Shown: piece after piece, positions 44,724 through 54,720 of the stretch
Position numbering within the stretch: position 1 is the first letter of the stretch
How the letters are laid out: every line of letters starts with the position of its first letter
Assembly (NCBI RefSeq): GCF_008831285.2
Contig: NC_045138.2
Span: 29,483,934-29,547,933, forward strand
Source of the DNA: Nymphaea colorata
Taxonomy: Eukaryota > Streptophyta > Magnoliopsida > Nymphaeales > Nymphaeaceae
DNA length: 64,000 nt
Reading direction: 5' to 3'
Made by a program: the position numbers and the translations under genes
The notes under the pieces: model-generated
Told to the model about the DNA's origin: nothing
Database searches by the model: none
Seen by the model: only the letters and a program-made list of their open reading frames with translations

Positions 44724-44739
44724 CACATCATTTGATGTG
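44724..44739 (+). promoter_or_regulatory. conserved 16-bp inverted repeat upstream of the intact PGG gene
   Basis: CACATCA-TT-TGATGTG, 170 bp upstream of the start codon at 44,909. It is followed by (GA)n at 44,793-44,821. Four copies in the array keep this symmetry, which suits a dimeric regulator site, but that role is inferred. Confidence 0.6.
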
Positions 44740-44908
44740 GAAATGTTGAGTCCACGCCTTTGCAAGTTAGTTTTAAGTTGACATCAAGATTCTAGAGAGA
44801 GAGAGAGAGAGAGAGAGAGAGTCCGAACCCTGCGGTTGATCTATTTAAGGAAAGATGGTTTAACTCCTTGACTACGTGCAACACTGGTTGGAACTGGAGA
44901 CGTTCTTC

Positions 44909-47655
44909 ATGGATACACAAGGTATGGTCAGAAGCGAAAGGAATGACGGCAACAATACCATTATAGAGTTGGCGTCAACTGGCGGGAATACTTCAGAGGT
45001 AACACTCTCACTTTTAGTTTAAATGAAAGCATAAGGTTTGGTAATTTGAAGAAGAATAGTTCAACAACTGAGTGGAGGAGACGTTCCCTTTAAAGGCTTT
45101 CTTGTTCTTGAAAGAGTAAAGAAAAATCCGTTCTTGACGTTACTTTAGAAATTATGAAACTGCATGCTTTAGACTATCGAGCTAGCGGTGGTCTAAATCT
45201 TTGTGAAGGGAATCAGGGATCGCGCTACTCACCACCGAATCATGGGGTTACGTTAACGTAAGGAATTGTCTCTTTCTTTTTCTTTTTCCTTTTCCCGACT
45301 CTTAATTCCTTCATTAATTTCCACATAAATTTTTATCTGTGATTCGCCTTCGAGTGAGCGAGAGGAGAGACATGCTTGTCATTTTCCAATCAAGAATTGG
45401 GCACTTTAGTCATTTTCCAATCAAAGTTTCAAAATCATTGTTTCTCGTGAAAATTGAAATGATGGAAGATTTTGCTTGAAATGGATTTTGAAGATATTTT
45501 TATTTTCAATAAAAAACTGCAATTTTACAATTCTAAGAACAATTAAATGAGAAAGGCAATTGCTTTTTTCAAACCTAATGGACATTTTTTAAGGAATTAT
45601 AAATTATATATAGATTTTTATAAGTTAATAATAGATTTTTCTTTTTTTTGTATTTTTGGCAACTGTAAGACATTCAGAAGCTCCTTAAATGCTAATTACT
45701 TGTTTATTGGCTAAGATATTCAGCAGAAACCAAAATATTTGAGGCCGCTAGTAATTAAGTGAACTATAAGCAAATGTAAACCTAAAAATTTTATTGCTAC
45801 AAGGATTAACGAACAACTTTGGGTTGTTACATTTTCTTCCTAAAATCAAAATGGGACACACGTATATTCTTATTTCATTGATTAGTTTGAGTTAAATGTT
45901 CATTTCTGAAAAAAAAAAACCAAAAAAGAAAAGATTGCTCAAGGGTCAACAAATAATCATAACAACTATTTTCCAATTAATAGAATCATAAGTTATCCAA
46001 GTGAATGCTGAACCTAAAAAATGACAAAGTTGAGATCGATGTGGGCTAAGGTCTTTAATTTAATTCGTATTTTCAGGTTTTTGATCCTGTTTTAGCTCAC
46101 GTTATTTCAATATATAGGTAACAAGGATTAAAAACTGTTAAAAAAATCGTACTTTTTTTTTTTTTTCCAAATTAGAAGTGGTTTCTAGACACAATAGAAA
46201 CTGTAACCATTGGTAGATCTATGTACGCCGTTAAGTTAAATAAATGTTTAAAACTTTTTTTTTTTCTTCTTCTTCCCAAACTAGGGCCATGAGAATATGC
46301 TAGAACTTGGAGAGAACGCCGTTCAATATGTCAATATGAATCCACAAATCAATAGTCAAAATTTAGAACTAATTCGGCCCTTTATAAAAAGCTTTCTATT
46401 TCCACCCCTTCATATGTGCCTGTGAAACACGTTCCACTCCTTGGGACGCGATGTGTGCACAATCCATTGGATGTGAAATTTGTGGAACGTGCCCATTATG
46501 TTTTATATAACAACCATGAAAACTCGCAACCAAACAAAAAGAACCAACATCAAGAGAGAGGCAGAGACAGATTTTGAAAAAAATAAAATAAAATAAAAAA
46601 AAAAGAAAGAGAAGCAGAGAGGGGCTGCTCTCTGCTTCAACCAACCATGGCTGACAGAGAGAGAAGAGAGGGCGAGCGTTAGGTATTTTGTATTCAATTA
46701 GATGTTGTTAATTGTAAAGGAGCCATGTCCGTCCAAAAAAACGTCTGGGGCTCGTCGGTTCTCATCAAATGCCGGCATCGGGTCTGAGATGTTTTCAGAT
46801 GCCCTCGGACCTGGATCCATGGGTCGCCAGACCCGAACCCTTATGCCATTTGACTTGAACACGTCTTCTTTTTTGTGGATGCGCCTGCAGCAGCAGATCG
46901 GGGAGGTTCTTCCATCGAGCTCCGTCCAGCAGGGGACAGGCAGCCCCACTAACAATGCATCGTCCACACCCAAACGGCGCGACAGCGACTCGACCCTTTA
47001 TTCTTCGGCAGGAGGCCAGAAAAAACGGTGTTGTGGGCTACTAAGACCTGGGGGACGAAAAAAGAGTAAGGAGGTACAATTGGGGAAACAAAGAGATGAT
47101 GATGGGCTGACCAAGAAGCGAGAAGCCATGATGCTTGTGAGCGTGCTGATAGCAACGCTCACTTACCAGGCCGCCCTCAACCCTCCCGGTGGCTTCTGGC
47201 AGGATGCTAAACCTGGATCGGCAGGCTCCAGCACTGCTGCGGCACCCGAAGATCAGGATGCTCCTGGACCTGCAGGCACTGCAATCAATCGCGACTTTAA
47301 TGGCTTCCAGTGGTTTCTGATAGCTAACACGGTGGCATTATTTGCATCTTTGGTCAACATCTTGTTCTTGACCAGCGCCAAAACGCTTAGGTGGCGGTGT
47401 ATGATGTGGCTGTTGATGGCCCTGATGTGGATCTCCGTCTTCTCCGTAGCGTTTAGTTTCTTTTGGGGAGTGCTAATCATCCTGAGAGATCTATCATACC
47501 CAGCGGTTAATTACTTAATTTATTTCGGCTTAGGCTGCATGGTGCTCTTTGCCCTACTGGTGCTGTTGCACGCTTTCATTGGCTTGAAGAAGGTTTACCG
47601 CTGGTTGAAGCCGAAACAAAGGGCTTCTCCCTCTCTCTCTAATAAAACAACTTAA
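44909..47655 (+). CDS. PGG-domain membrane protein, two exons, intact
   Basis: Best-preserved gene of the cluster. Exon 1 (44,909-44,998) encodes 30 residues, MDTQGMVRSERNDG... ending NTSE, with donor GTAACA. Exon 2 runs from 46,897 (after CTGCAGCAGCAG) to the stop at 47,655, in phase, giving 282 residues. Exon 2 starts IGEVLPSSSVQQG, then has a basic linker (KKRCCGLLRPGGRKKSKE), the PGG motif (KKREAMMLVSVLIATLTYQ then LNPPGGFWQD) and three more hydrophobic segments, so four in total. PGG proteins are membrane-bound; the ankyrin-bearing relatives ACD6 and ITN1 act in defence and salt/ABA responses. This copy has no ankyrin repeats, so its role is unknown. The frame of exon 2 stays open upstream to an ATG at 46,702, allowing a 317-residue alternative from a promoter inside the intron. 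A GA-rich leader precedes exon 1. Confidence 0.78.
44999..46896. other. intron of the intact PGG gene
   Basis: Contains array sub-blocks B and C (45,430-46,340), so the intron grew by duplication or the exons were brought together by it. A segment at 46,757-46,834 has an inverted counterpart at 57,783-57,699, in the same position relative to exon 2 of that copy. Confidence 0.55.
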
Positions 47656-48620
47656 TTCCGATGGTGGCTTGCTTCTTATCGGCCAAGGCAAGTTGTTGAA
47701 GTCGACCGTGGAGCATTATCTCCGAATCTACTGACTCTTGCCGAGATGAAGAAGATATCTCCACGGATAATCTTGCTGGAATTTGGAGTCTTGCTGCATG
47801 CTCTGTAGGTTTATTGGAAATATTTTGGAAACCTTCCTCTCTTACGTGTTTGCCGTCTACAATAGTATATTGTATTTATCGAAAGATTTCCGTTGTCTGT
47901 GTTGTCGTATAAGTATGAAATTACAAAAATAAAAAGACCCAAATTGCTGGTGTGTTGTGATATCAGTGCCAAATATCATACGACCTCTGAAATTTGTGCA
48001 TATGTTGTCTGTCGGAGTTTGTGGTGACAACGGCAGCACCCTTGGCTAGCTACCAAGTGGAAGGAGGTTACTGAACCTTTATGAAACGCAGCATTGCAAT
48101 TTGGTCCTACCCAAGGCAAACACTTGAGGAAACATGAACTCTTCTGCCCTCGTAGATCTCATACTGCAGAAGAAAAAAACGTATTAAGTAACTCTGGTAC
48201 ACCATCTCTTACAATCTAGTAACAGTAATTTTTAAGTTGCATTAGAAAATCACTTGCACATACAAGGCATAATCTCAAAATCGATGGAGTAAGTTTTCGG
48301 ACAACTTGCAACAGCAGATCTACTTTACGTGAAGAAAGATTCAATTCCTCATAGACGTCAGTCGAAAGCCCAAAAGATTCGCGAAAATAAGGAATGGAAA
48401 CACAATTTTGTAACTTACAAGGCATAGATGAATTGAAGCACCTACGAAAAGGCAGAGTGTGTGGATATATATATATATATAGTTCCAATACTGGCAGACC
48501 GTCAATGTATTGGAGAGGGCATAGGTGTTCGGGCCCGAATGCCCGCTGCCGTGTTCTGCTCCACATGCTTAATTTGGTGTCGAAGGTATTTCCATCTTTC
48601 TGGGGAAAAAAAAGAAAAAA
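47656..48620. repeat. 3' flank shared with the 35.4-kb gene
   Basis: Parallels 35,405-36,360 over most of its length. Contains a short (TA)n at 48,466-48,481. Open frames on either strand are not conserved. Confidence 0.65.
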
Positions 48621-50359
48621 AACTTTTCGTTTTCGTCCTTGAAAGGCGGCCTTTCTTTTCTATCATGAGGGGCATTACTTCGTAACTGCGTGTGTATGTG
48701 ACAGGATGAAGCCTATGCTAGCAAGGGTGATAATGAAGGGCATTACTTCGATAGCTAAAGGGCCAAATGCCAGGGTGACCCGATGTCACCATTATTAATG
48801 TTCAAGTGAGAAGTTAAACAACAGAGAATTAAAATCCCTAGAACAGTTCTTTTCTTTTTTTTTTTTTGAAGCCCTCTGTCCTGTAATATGTCAGTAATAT
48901 CAAGCAATCCTTGAATCTATTAATTGCATATCTTTCTCGGGTGCCGCTTGGTTTCTCCATTCTGGAGATTTGTGGGTACGAATTTATGCAGGGATCTATT
49001 CTGGAGGCTTTTTGAAATGATTGTGGAGTAAATAAATGGACCAGAAAGTGTTGGAAGAATGGTTTTCCCTGTGATCGTTTGGCATATTTGGAAATTTCGC
49101 AATCATTCTTTACCATGATGGTGGGGTTGAATGGAAAGGGTTGAGATTGCAACTATGAAATGTTATGAAGAATTTGGTAATGGCAGCAGAATGGAGAAGA
49201 AATACAGGGAAGAGACCTCTTTATAGTTAGGACATGGATTTGGTGTCAACCAGCAAGACTTCTCAGGTAATTTTCTCTCTTTTAGTTTAAATGCAGACGT
49301 ATAGCTAGGCTAGACAGTGTGTTCAAGCCTCAAACTCAAATTAATTAATTAATTTGCTTTGGTTCTTTTTGGTGATCTTGCTCTAATTAACAAAAAAAAA
49401 AAAAAAACACATTACATATTAAATCCATTCTTTTTAGTCCTGCGTAATTATGAATAAATTCAATGGCTAGTAATTATCAGCATTTAATATTTTAAAGATA
49501 ATTATCAAAAAATCATATAAACTAAAAAAGAGAAACCGATCGAAGTTGGATATATTAACTTCTAGAAGTATATATTAATCCTGTTAACCAAGTCTCGACC
49601 ATGGGATGACGGAGATGTGCGGCTTACATGCTTTAAAAAAAGTCAGCTTTTCTTTTTTATTCATTTTTTTGTCTTCATCAATGAACTTTTATTTCACAAC
49701 CTTGTCTTTTATTGGGAAACTGGCAAACAATTAGATGACTTAGAAACAGAAACATGTAAAACGATTGCGTTTTGAAAAAGTCAGATGACAACTGCCTACT
49801 TTTATTTCCAAGCTATCAGCAATATTCTCTACGATATTTTCTTCTCCAACTGTACAATGGATTTTGCACATCCGAAAGGCATACAATCGAAAGAAATGAA
49901 GCCACTAATATTGAATGAGGAAAAAGGAGATATCCCTTAACTTTGTTCACTAATTAAGAAATTCTAGACAGTAAGACCACCCGAAATGATAGAACATAAA
50001 ATTTTCTCACGCCTTGGAAGTGACAAATCTAAGGAATTATTATTGGCTTCCTCGGGCCCTCGACAAATGAAATTTTTTGTCTCCGGTGTCTGCTATTTTA
50101 CCATTAAAAAAACATCTAATTTATGGAATTAATTAGAGGAGTAGTCTAGTAGACCTAAGCAAATTCGTTAGTTGTTATAATAATGATATAGATCCTGCAA
50201 CATTTCTTTCCGAACAAGTTTAATCTTCTATTAAAGATTCTTTTAAGTTTTTTTCAAGGATTTATAAGTGGGTTAACTACATAGTTAGTTGTTCTGGTTC
50301 TTACCCTTATTTTAGAAGAAGAACTGAAGCTCGTGTTTGTTTTTAGCTCTGGTTTCTAT

Positions 50360-50395
<36 letters not shown>

Positions 50396-50660
50396 AAAGA
50401 CCATAAGGTGTGGTCATATACAGAAACCGGACACTTAATTTTGATGTTTAATGTTTTTTTTTTTTGAAATCTAACTTTATTGACATCGAATAGGTTAATA
50501 CAAAACGTATATTAAATTGATCATTTTTGGACTTTAATATTATTTTTATAATAAGTAGAAATGAATGACCTTTCTAGTGTACATCAAAATTTTGATAATA
50601 GAAAACTCCTAATTTTTATCCCTGGTCTGGTTTCTATCAATCTCTCTCTGGACGGACTTG
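48621..50660. other. AT-rich sequence with one exon 1 trace
   Basis: No gene recognised. Bases 49,234-49,266 (ATGGATTTGGTGTCAACC to CAG, donor GTAATT) look like a PGG exon 1 trace. (CT)n lies at 50,364-50,392. Bases 49,580-49,900 loosely resemble the PGG intron at 33.1 and 54.9 kb. Confidence 0.4.
49234..49266 (+). pseudogene. PGG exon 1 trace
   Basis: Short reading MDLVSTSKTSQ ending at GTAATTTTCTCTCTTTTAG, resembling the GTAACTCTCTC.TCTTTAG that follows other first exons. Confidence 0.45.
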
Positions 50661-50682
50661 TTGACTTTCAACTGCACCACTT

Positions 50683-50727
50683 TGAACCATTGTGGAGTTG
50701 ACGTCAACTGGCGGGAATACTTCAGAG
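50683..50727 (+). pseudogene. PGG exon 1 remnant without start
   Basis: 'GTCAACTGGCGGGAATACTT' then CAGAG|GTAACACTCTC matches exon 1 at 44,909 and its intron start nearly exactly to about 50,930, but the ATG half is replaced. The downstream segment parallels 45,000-45,190. Confidence 0.65.
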
Positions 50728-50929
50728 GTAACACTCTCGTTTTTAGTTTAAATGAAAGCATAAGGTTTGGTAATCTGAAGAATAATAGTTCAACAACTGA
50801 GTGGAAGACGTTTCCTTTAAAGGGTTTCTTGTTCTTCTTCTTGAAAGAGCAAAGAACAATCCGTTCTCAACGTTACTTTAGAAATTATGCAACTCCACGC
50901 TTTAGACTGTCGAGCTAGCGGTGGTCTAA

Positions 50930-51640
50930 TTCTATAGAGCATTGTAATTTGGTCCTACCCAAGCCAAACACAAGAGGAGACCTGAACCGTTCTGCCCTTG
51001 TAGATCTCATACCCTTGATATTTGTTGGAATTCGTACGGCAGAAGAGAAAAACCTAATAACTAACTCTCTCATGTAAATTATTTCTTACAATCTAGTAAT
51101 GGTAATTTTTAAATTGCAATAGAAAATTACTTTCACATACAAGGTATAACCTCAAAATCGATTAGTAAGTTTTCGGGCAAAAACTTGCAGCAGCAGATCT
51201 AGTTTTTGTCAAGAAAGATTCAATTCCTGATAAACGTCAGTGGAAAGCCCGAAAGGTTCGGAACTTTCGCCTTGTTCTTAATAACGAATGGAACACAATT
51301 TTGTAACTTGCAAGGCATAGACGAATTGAAATCACCTATGCAAAGGCAGAATGTGACAATATATGGTTCCAAGTGTCAGTGTATTGGACAGGGGATAGGT
51401 GTTCGCGCCCGCTGCCGTGTCCTCTTCCTCATGAAAAAAAATCCTTTCGTTTTGGTCCTTGAAAAGAGCCTTTATTTTCAATCATGAAGGCATTACTTCG
51501 TAACTGCGTGTGTACTATGACACGGAAAGGAAGGGCAATAGTTCGATAGCTATGAGAAGTTAAACAGAAGTGAGTACTCTTCAGTAAAAAAGAAAAAATC
51601 CGCAGGACCTCTGGTTGGGTCTAGCATTTTTTTGGCCAAA
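50930..51640. repeat. partial copy of the PGG 3' flank
   Basis: 'CACAATTTTGTAACTTGCAA', 'GTATTGGACAGGGGATAGGT' and 'GCATTACTTCGTAACTGCGT' match 48,410-48,690. It follows the exon 1 remnant without any PGG exon between, so the middle of the gene was deleted. Confidence 0.65.
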
Positions 51641-51790
51641 TTTTTTTTACCGCCGGTGACGCTTCTTTAAGCGTCACTGGTACCGCGGAAAAGAATCGAT
51701 GGCCTCCCTCTCTGGCAAATGCAAATTGTTCGCTCATTTTTTTATTTCTTAATTTTTTTTAAATCATGCAAGAGGAGCGTTTTATCGAGC
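51640..51790. repeat. dispersed GC-rich repeat related to the 61.0-kb element
   Basis: 'CGGTGACGCTTCTTTAAGCG' followed by 'TCACTGGTACCGCGGAAA' and 'CATGCAAGAGGAGCG'. The left end is missing. Confidence 0.65.
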
Positions 51791-52483
51791 GTCGTCAGAG
51801 TTAGTGGAGCCAAGAATTCTGCAAAAGTTTGTAAAGAAAAAAAAAGTGTATCGTTTGTCCCAAAGCATAGGAAAAAATTTTGACAATTGGATGAAGATTA
51901 AATAAATTATGAATGATATTGAAGATTAAATAAATAAACCTTGGGCCCTGACTCTGTTGTTTTAATTGATTTTTAGGAGCATGATAAAAAGGGATCGGTT
52001 CCTAAAGTAAAAGTGACTGAACCAGAGTTAGAAGCTATCCAATCTGGTAGATAAGGAAAGTTCATCTGATTAAGTGACATCATATTTCTAACAGAGTAGC
52101 CTAATTTATGTCATTGTACTCCATTTTCCGCAGATGCAAGTTTCCTATATATAAATCAATCTACTTATAGACGTTTATGTTTATTAATAATGTGATAGAA
52201 TGAGTTAAGATATAACTTTAGCAGGTTGTGCCAAGAGGTGCGCTTTAACTAGCCTTTAGGTCTTAATTAGGCTTTACACGACCAGAGGCTTGTGGGGCCA
52301 AGAATACTGCAAAACTTTTATGAAGAGAAAAAATAACATTTTACGCTTAGCACGCAAGCAAAAAGTGTTCCAATCATATGAAGATTAAATAAATTATGAA
52401 GAACAATTACTAGCAACTGGCCAGGTCAAATATTATATTATACTCGCAAGGTTTCGTGCTCGTGTGTTTTTTCTTTTTCTTTC
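51790..52483. repeat. dispersed repeat family Q, left part
   Basis: Matches 20,705-21,270 closely and resumes after the inserted element at 53,821. Confidence 0.75.
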
Positions 52484-52650
52484 TTGATGGCCTGGATTTT
52501 TTTGAAGGAGAATTTTTTCAAGAAAAAATCTCCACGGTAAATTGAAAAGGGGGTAAATTTTCCTTTTTCTTGTTTGGGTAAAAAATGCATAGTTTGATAG
52601 ACAAGAAAATTTTTTCATGGAAAAATTTGAAACCCAAACATCCTGCTTAT

Positions 52651-53388
52651 TCATTCATCTTCTGGGTTAAGCAGCAACATACTTTCTGCAGCATAATACC
52701 TTCCAATTTTTCCAAATTCTGCAGCATCTCCCAGAGAAAGGAAGAATTTAACCAAAAAATCAAGAACGCCGATTACAAAGTCCATCATTCCTATTGGAAC
52801 TTTCAGAAACTTGGGTTCCTTGCCCAAAAGTTTGAACAACAATTCTCCCTGCTCAAGTGGCGTTAATGCCTTTCCTGGTCCACCAATTGGGAGAATCTTG
52901 TTAATTTTATCTTCACAAGAGATGCAGTCAGCAATGAAAGAGGCCAAATCCTCTTCGCTGATGGGTTTACAGGCGCATAGTTTGCCATCTCCGAACATTA
53001 CATATGGCTTCCCATCCTTTACCAACTCAACATGCCCACCTAAACTCATGAAGAAAGCCGTCGGCCTCACAATGCTGTAGGTGAAATCCCCATTTTCTGC
53101 TTCCTGCTGCAATTCTGCCTCAAACTTCAGCTTCGCTCTTTGAAATTCAAGGAGGGGCTTCTGAACACATATTGCAGGCAACAGAACAAAATGAACAGCC
53201 CCGAATTTTTTACCCGCAACGAGACTATTTTTTGTCGCTTCATAGTCGATCTTCCATGAGTCCTTAACACCACCAGATCGACTGGCAAAGCACGAGACGA
53301 CTACATCGATTCTGGTGTCCAAGCCCTCCAGAGATCTTTGAAGAGCACTCAATTCAGTTACATCCGAAAAGCAAACGTTGGATCCCCT
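52651..53388 (-). pseudogene. DVR: divinyl chlorophyllide a 8-vinyl reductase, captured fragment
   Basis: The enzyme reduces the 8-vinyl group of divinyl chlorophyllide in chloroplasts, a late step of chlorophyll synthesis (Arabidopsis DVR/PCB2). The minus-strand frame, from RGSNVCFSD at 53,388, reads [20 protein letters not shown], then [32 protein letters not shown] and [16 protein letters not shown], ending [13 protein letters not shown], all strongly DVR-like. The N-terminal third (transit peptide and nucleotide-binding loop) and about 40 C-terminal residues are missing. Substitutions at otherwise conserved positions ([15 protein letters not shown]) fit relaxed selection. The frame is open upstream to an ATG at 53,466, but those residues are transposon-derived. 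It lies within a TIR element and is not the functional gene. Confidence 0.88.
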
Positions 53389-53647
53389 CAGCTGAGCAGT
53401 GAAGGGCGACGGTGGTGGCGACAACGCCAGCGAGTGGCGATGGCAGCAGCAGCCGCAAGCAGTCAAGGAACCATTGAATCAGGGGAGGGCAGAGGCAGCA
53501 CCGACTAGTGGCGACGACAGTGATGGGTCGGCAGGCAAGAGGCGAGAGCTTCGGCAGCAACGAAGGGCGACATTTGCCTGTGTCGAAGCGGTGGCGAGGG
53601 AGAGGAGCGCTGGAAGAAGCCCTAACGGGCAAAAAAATTATCTCCAA

Positions 53648-53681
53648 AAAAAAGTCGGACCCTCACGGGTCTGACTTTTTT
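53648..53681. repeat. subterminal hairpin of the DVR-carrying element
   Basis: Arms AAAAAAGTCGGACCC and GGGTCTGACTTTTTT with a 4-base loop and one mismatch. Confidence 0.9.
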
Positions 53682-53702
53682 CCAGGGTAAATTTACCCTG
53701 GA
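53681..53702. repeat. perfect 22-bp palindrome
   Basis: Half-site TCCAGGGTAAA followed by its exact reverse complement, adjacent to the hairpin and 118 bp inside the element's right end. A related 'GGTAAATT' stretch occurs near the left end (52,535). Confidence 0.92.
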
Positions 53703-53820
53703 AACGAGTTTTGAGCGGGGGGATTTTTGCGCCGTTTGATGGCGCTCGTTGAAATCGGTTGAAACCGTACAAAAAAGAAAAAAAAAACCTGGATAAACAG
53801 TATTTTTCCTGACCATCAAA

Positions 53821-54165
53821 CGTGACAGGCTCAAAAGAGACAAAATACTCAGCCAACAGGCTTTAAATAATTGCTTCTTTTTTTTTTAAATAATGTGACT
53901 TGTAAATTTTATTTACAAACTTTCAATTAAACTAAGTCGTTGACAAATAAATGAGCATCTTTTAACTTCGTTACAAAAAATGAGCTCTTCACTGATGCCA
54001 CGAAAAGAAAGCGTTAGTGATTAAAGTGCATCTTTCTCTGGTATGCGTATTGTCACTTATAAGTATTATTTATCAGTTACATTTTCACAAAAGACTAATG
54101 CAGTTTTGAAAATTTATTACGGTATTTTAAAATATTATCAAAAAATTCGAGAAAAAATTTGGTTG
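53821..54165. repeat. right part of family Q and following spacer
   Basis: 'GGCTCAAAAGAGACAAAATA' matches 21,280 onward. From 53,900 the sequence parallels 21,410-21,490. Confidence 0.7.
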
Positions 54166-54720
54166 AGGTGATCCTCAGAATATGAATTGGAGGTCAACTG
54201 TTCCTACATCTTTCCCCAATATAGATCTGCAATTGATTGACCAAAATGAAAGGCTTTTGGGATGGTTATTTCGCTCATGATCCATATTTAAGTTTAATTA
54301 ATTGGTTGCGAGCAGAGCTTGTATTTAATGCAGTGTACATCATATAAACGATTGAAGTATATACATTTTTCTCAAGACGAGGGAGTGCCAGCGTCATACT
54401 AAAATTAAATTAAAATCAGTAGACTTTATCAGGAACCACATGCATTTTATACATCATTTTGACTATTCCTACCACCTTAACTTATCTAATTTAATCATTC
54501 AAAAGTCAACTCCATTCAAGGCTCAAAATTGAATGAAGCAGCTCCTGTTTCAATTAGCTTCAACTTGACACATTTGCACTAATCCAGCAAATTTTGACGA
54601 GAGAAAGCGAGAGATTGTGCAACGATTTGGTTGAGCCATTAGAGGGACGGTCCTACACACTTGATCACTACCTGCAACAGTAGAGTTCTGGTTAGCTTCG
54701 AACTGTCGATGTTCTAATTG
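54166..54720. promoter_or_regulatory. upstream region of the 54.7-kb PGG copy
   Basis: Close copy of 31,870-32,600 with small deletions. Confidence 0.6.

Larger units (their letters stand above)
38490..46400 (+). repeat. tandem array of degenerate PGG-gene upstream units
   Basis: Sub-blocks recur in order. A is 'agactct..g.gtcctaat' (38,516 and 42,698). B is 'ttgaaatg.aattttcaa' and following (38,790, 42,880, 45,475). C is the 'ccgaacctacaaaatgacaaggttga' region (39,320, 40,785, 43,440, 46,010). D/E is 'CAGCTGGTGGTATACCA' and following (39,720, 41,183, 43,857). F is 'AACCCGGGGTTGCCTCAGAT' (41,480, 44,158). G is the inverted-repeat promoter module followed by a (GA)n leader (40,340, 42,030, 42,330, 44,725). 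Only the unit ending at 44,909 leads into an intact first exon. Confidence 0.75.
52484..53820. mobile_element. Pack-type TIR transposon carrying a captured gene fragment
   Basis: Imperfect terminal inverted repeats: TTGATGGCCTGGATTTTT at the left end, and on the complementary strand of the right end TTGATGGTCAGGAAAAAT. The paralogous family Q copy at 21.26 kb lacks exactly this stretch, showing it was inserted as a unit. It carries a fragment of divinyl chlorophyllide 8-vinyl reductase, then a GC-rich stretch (53,390-53,640), and near the right end a hairpin and a palindrome. No transposase is seen. The superfamily and target duplication are not resolved. Confidence 0.7.

Noticed and set aside
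46396-46697. Minus-strand hydrophobic frames with Phe-rich stretch
   Set aside because: They derive from an A-rich tract on the plus strand within the intron of the intact PGG gene.
52651-53466. Functional divinyl reductase gene
   Set aside because: It lacks the transit peptide, nucleotide-binding loop and C-terminus, and sits inside a TIR element.
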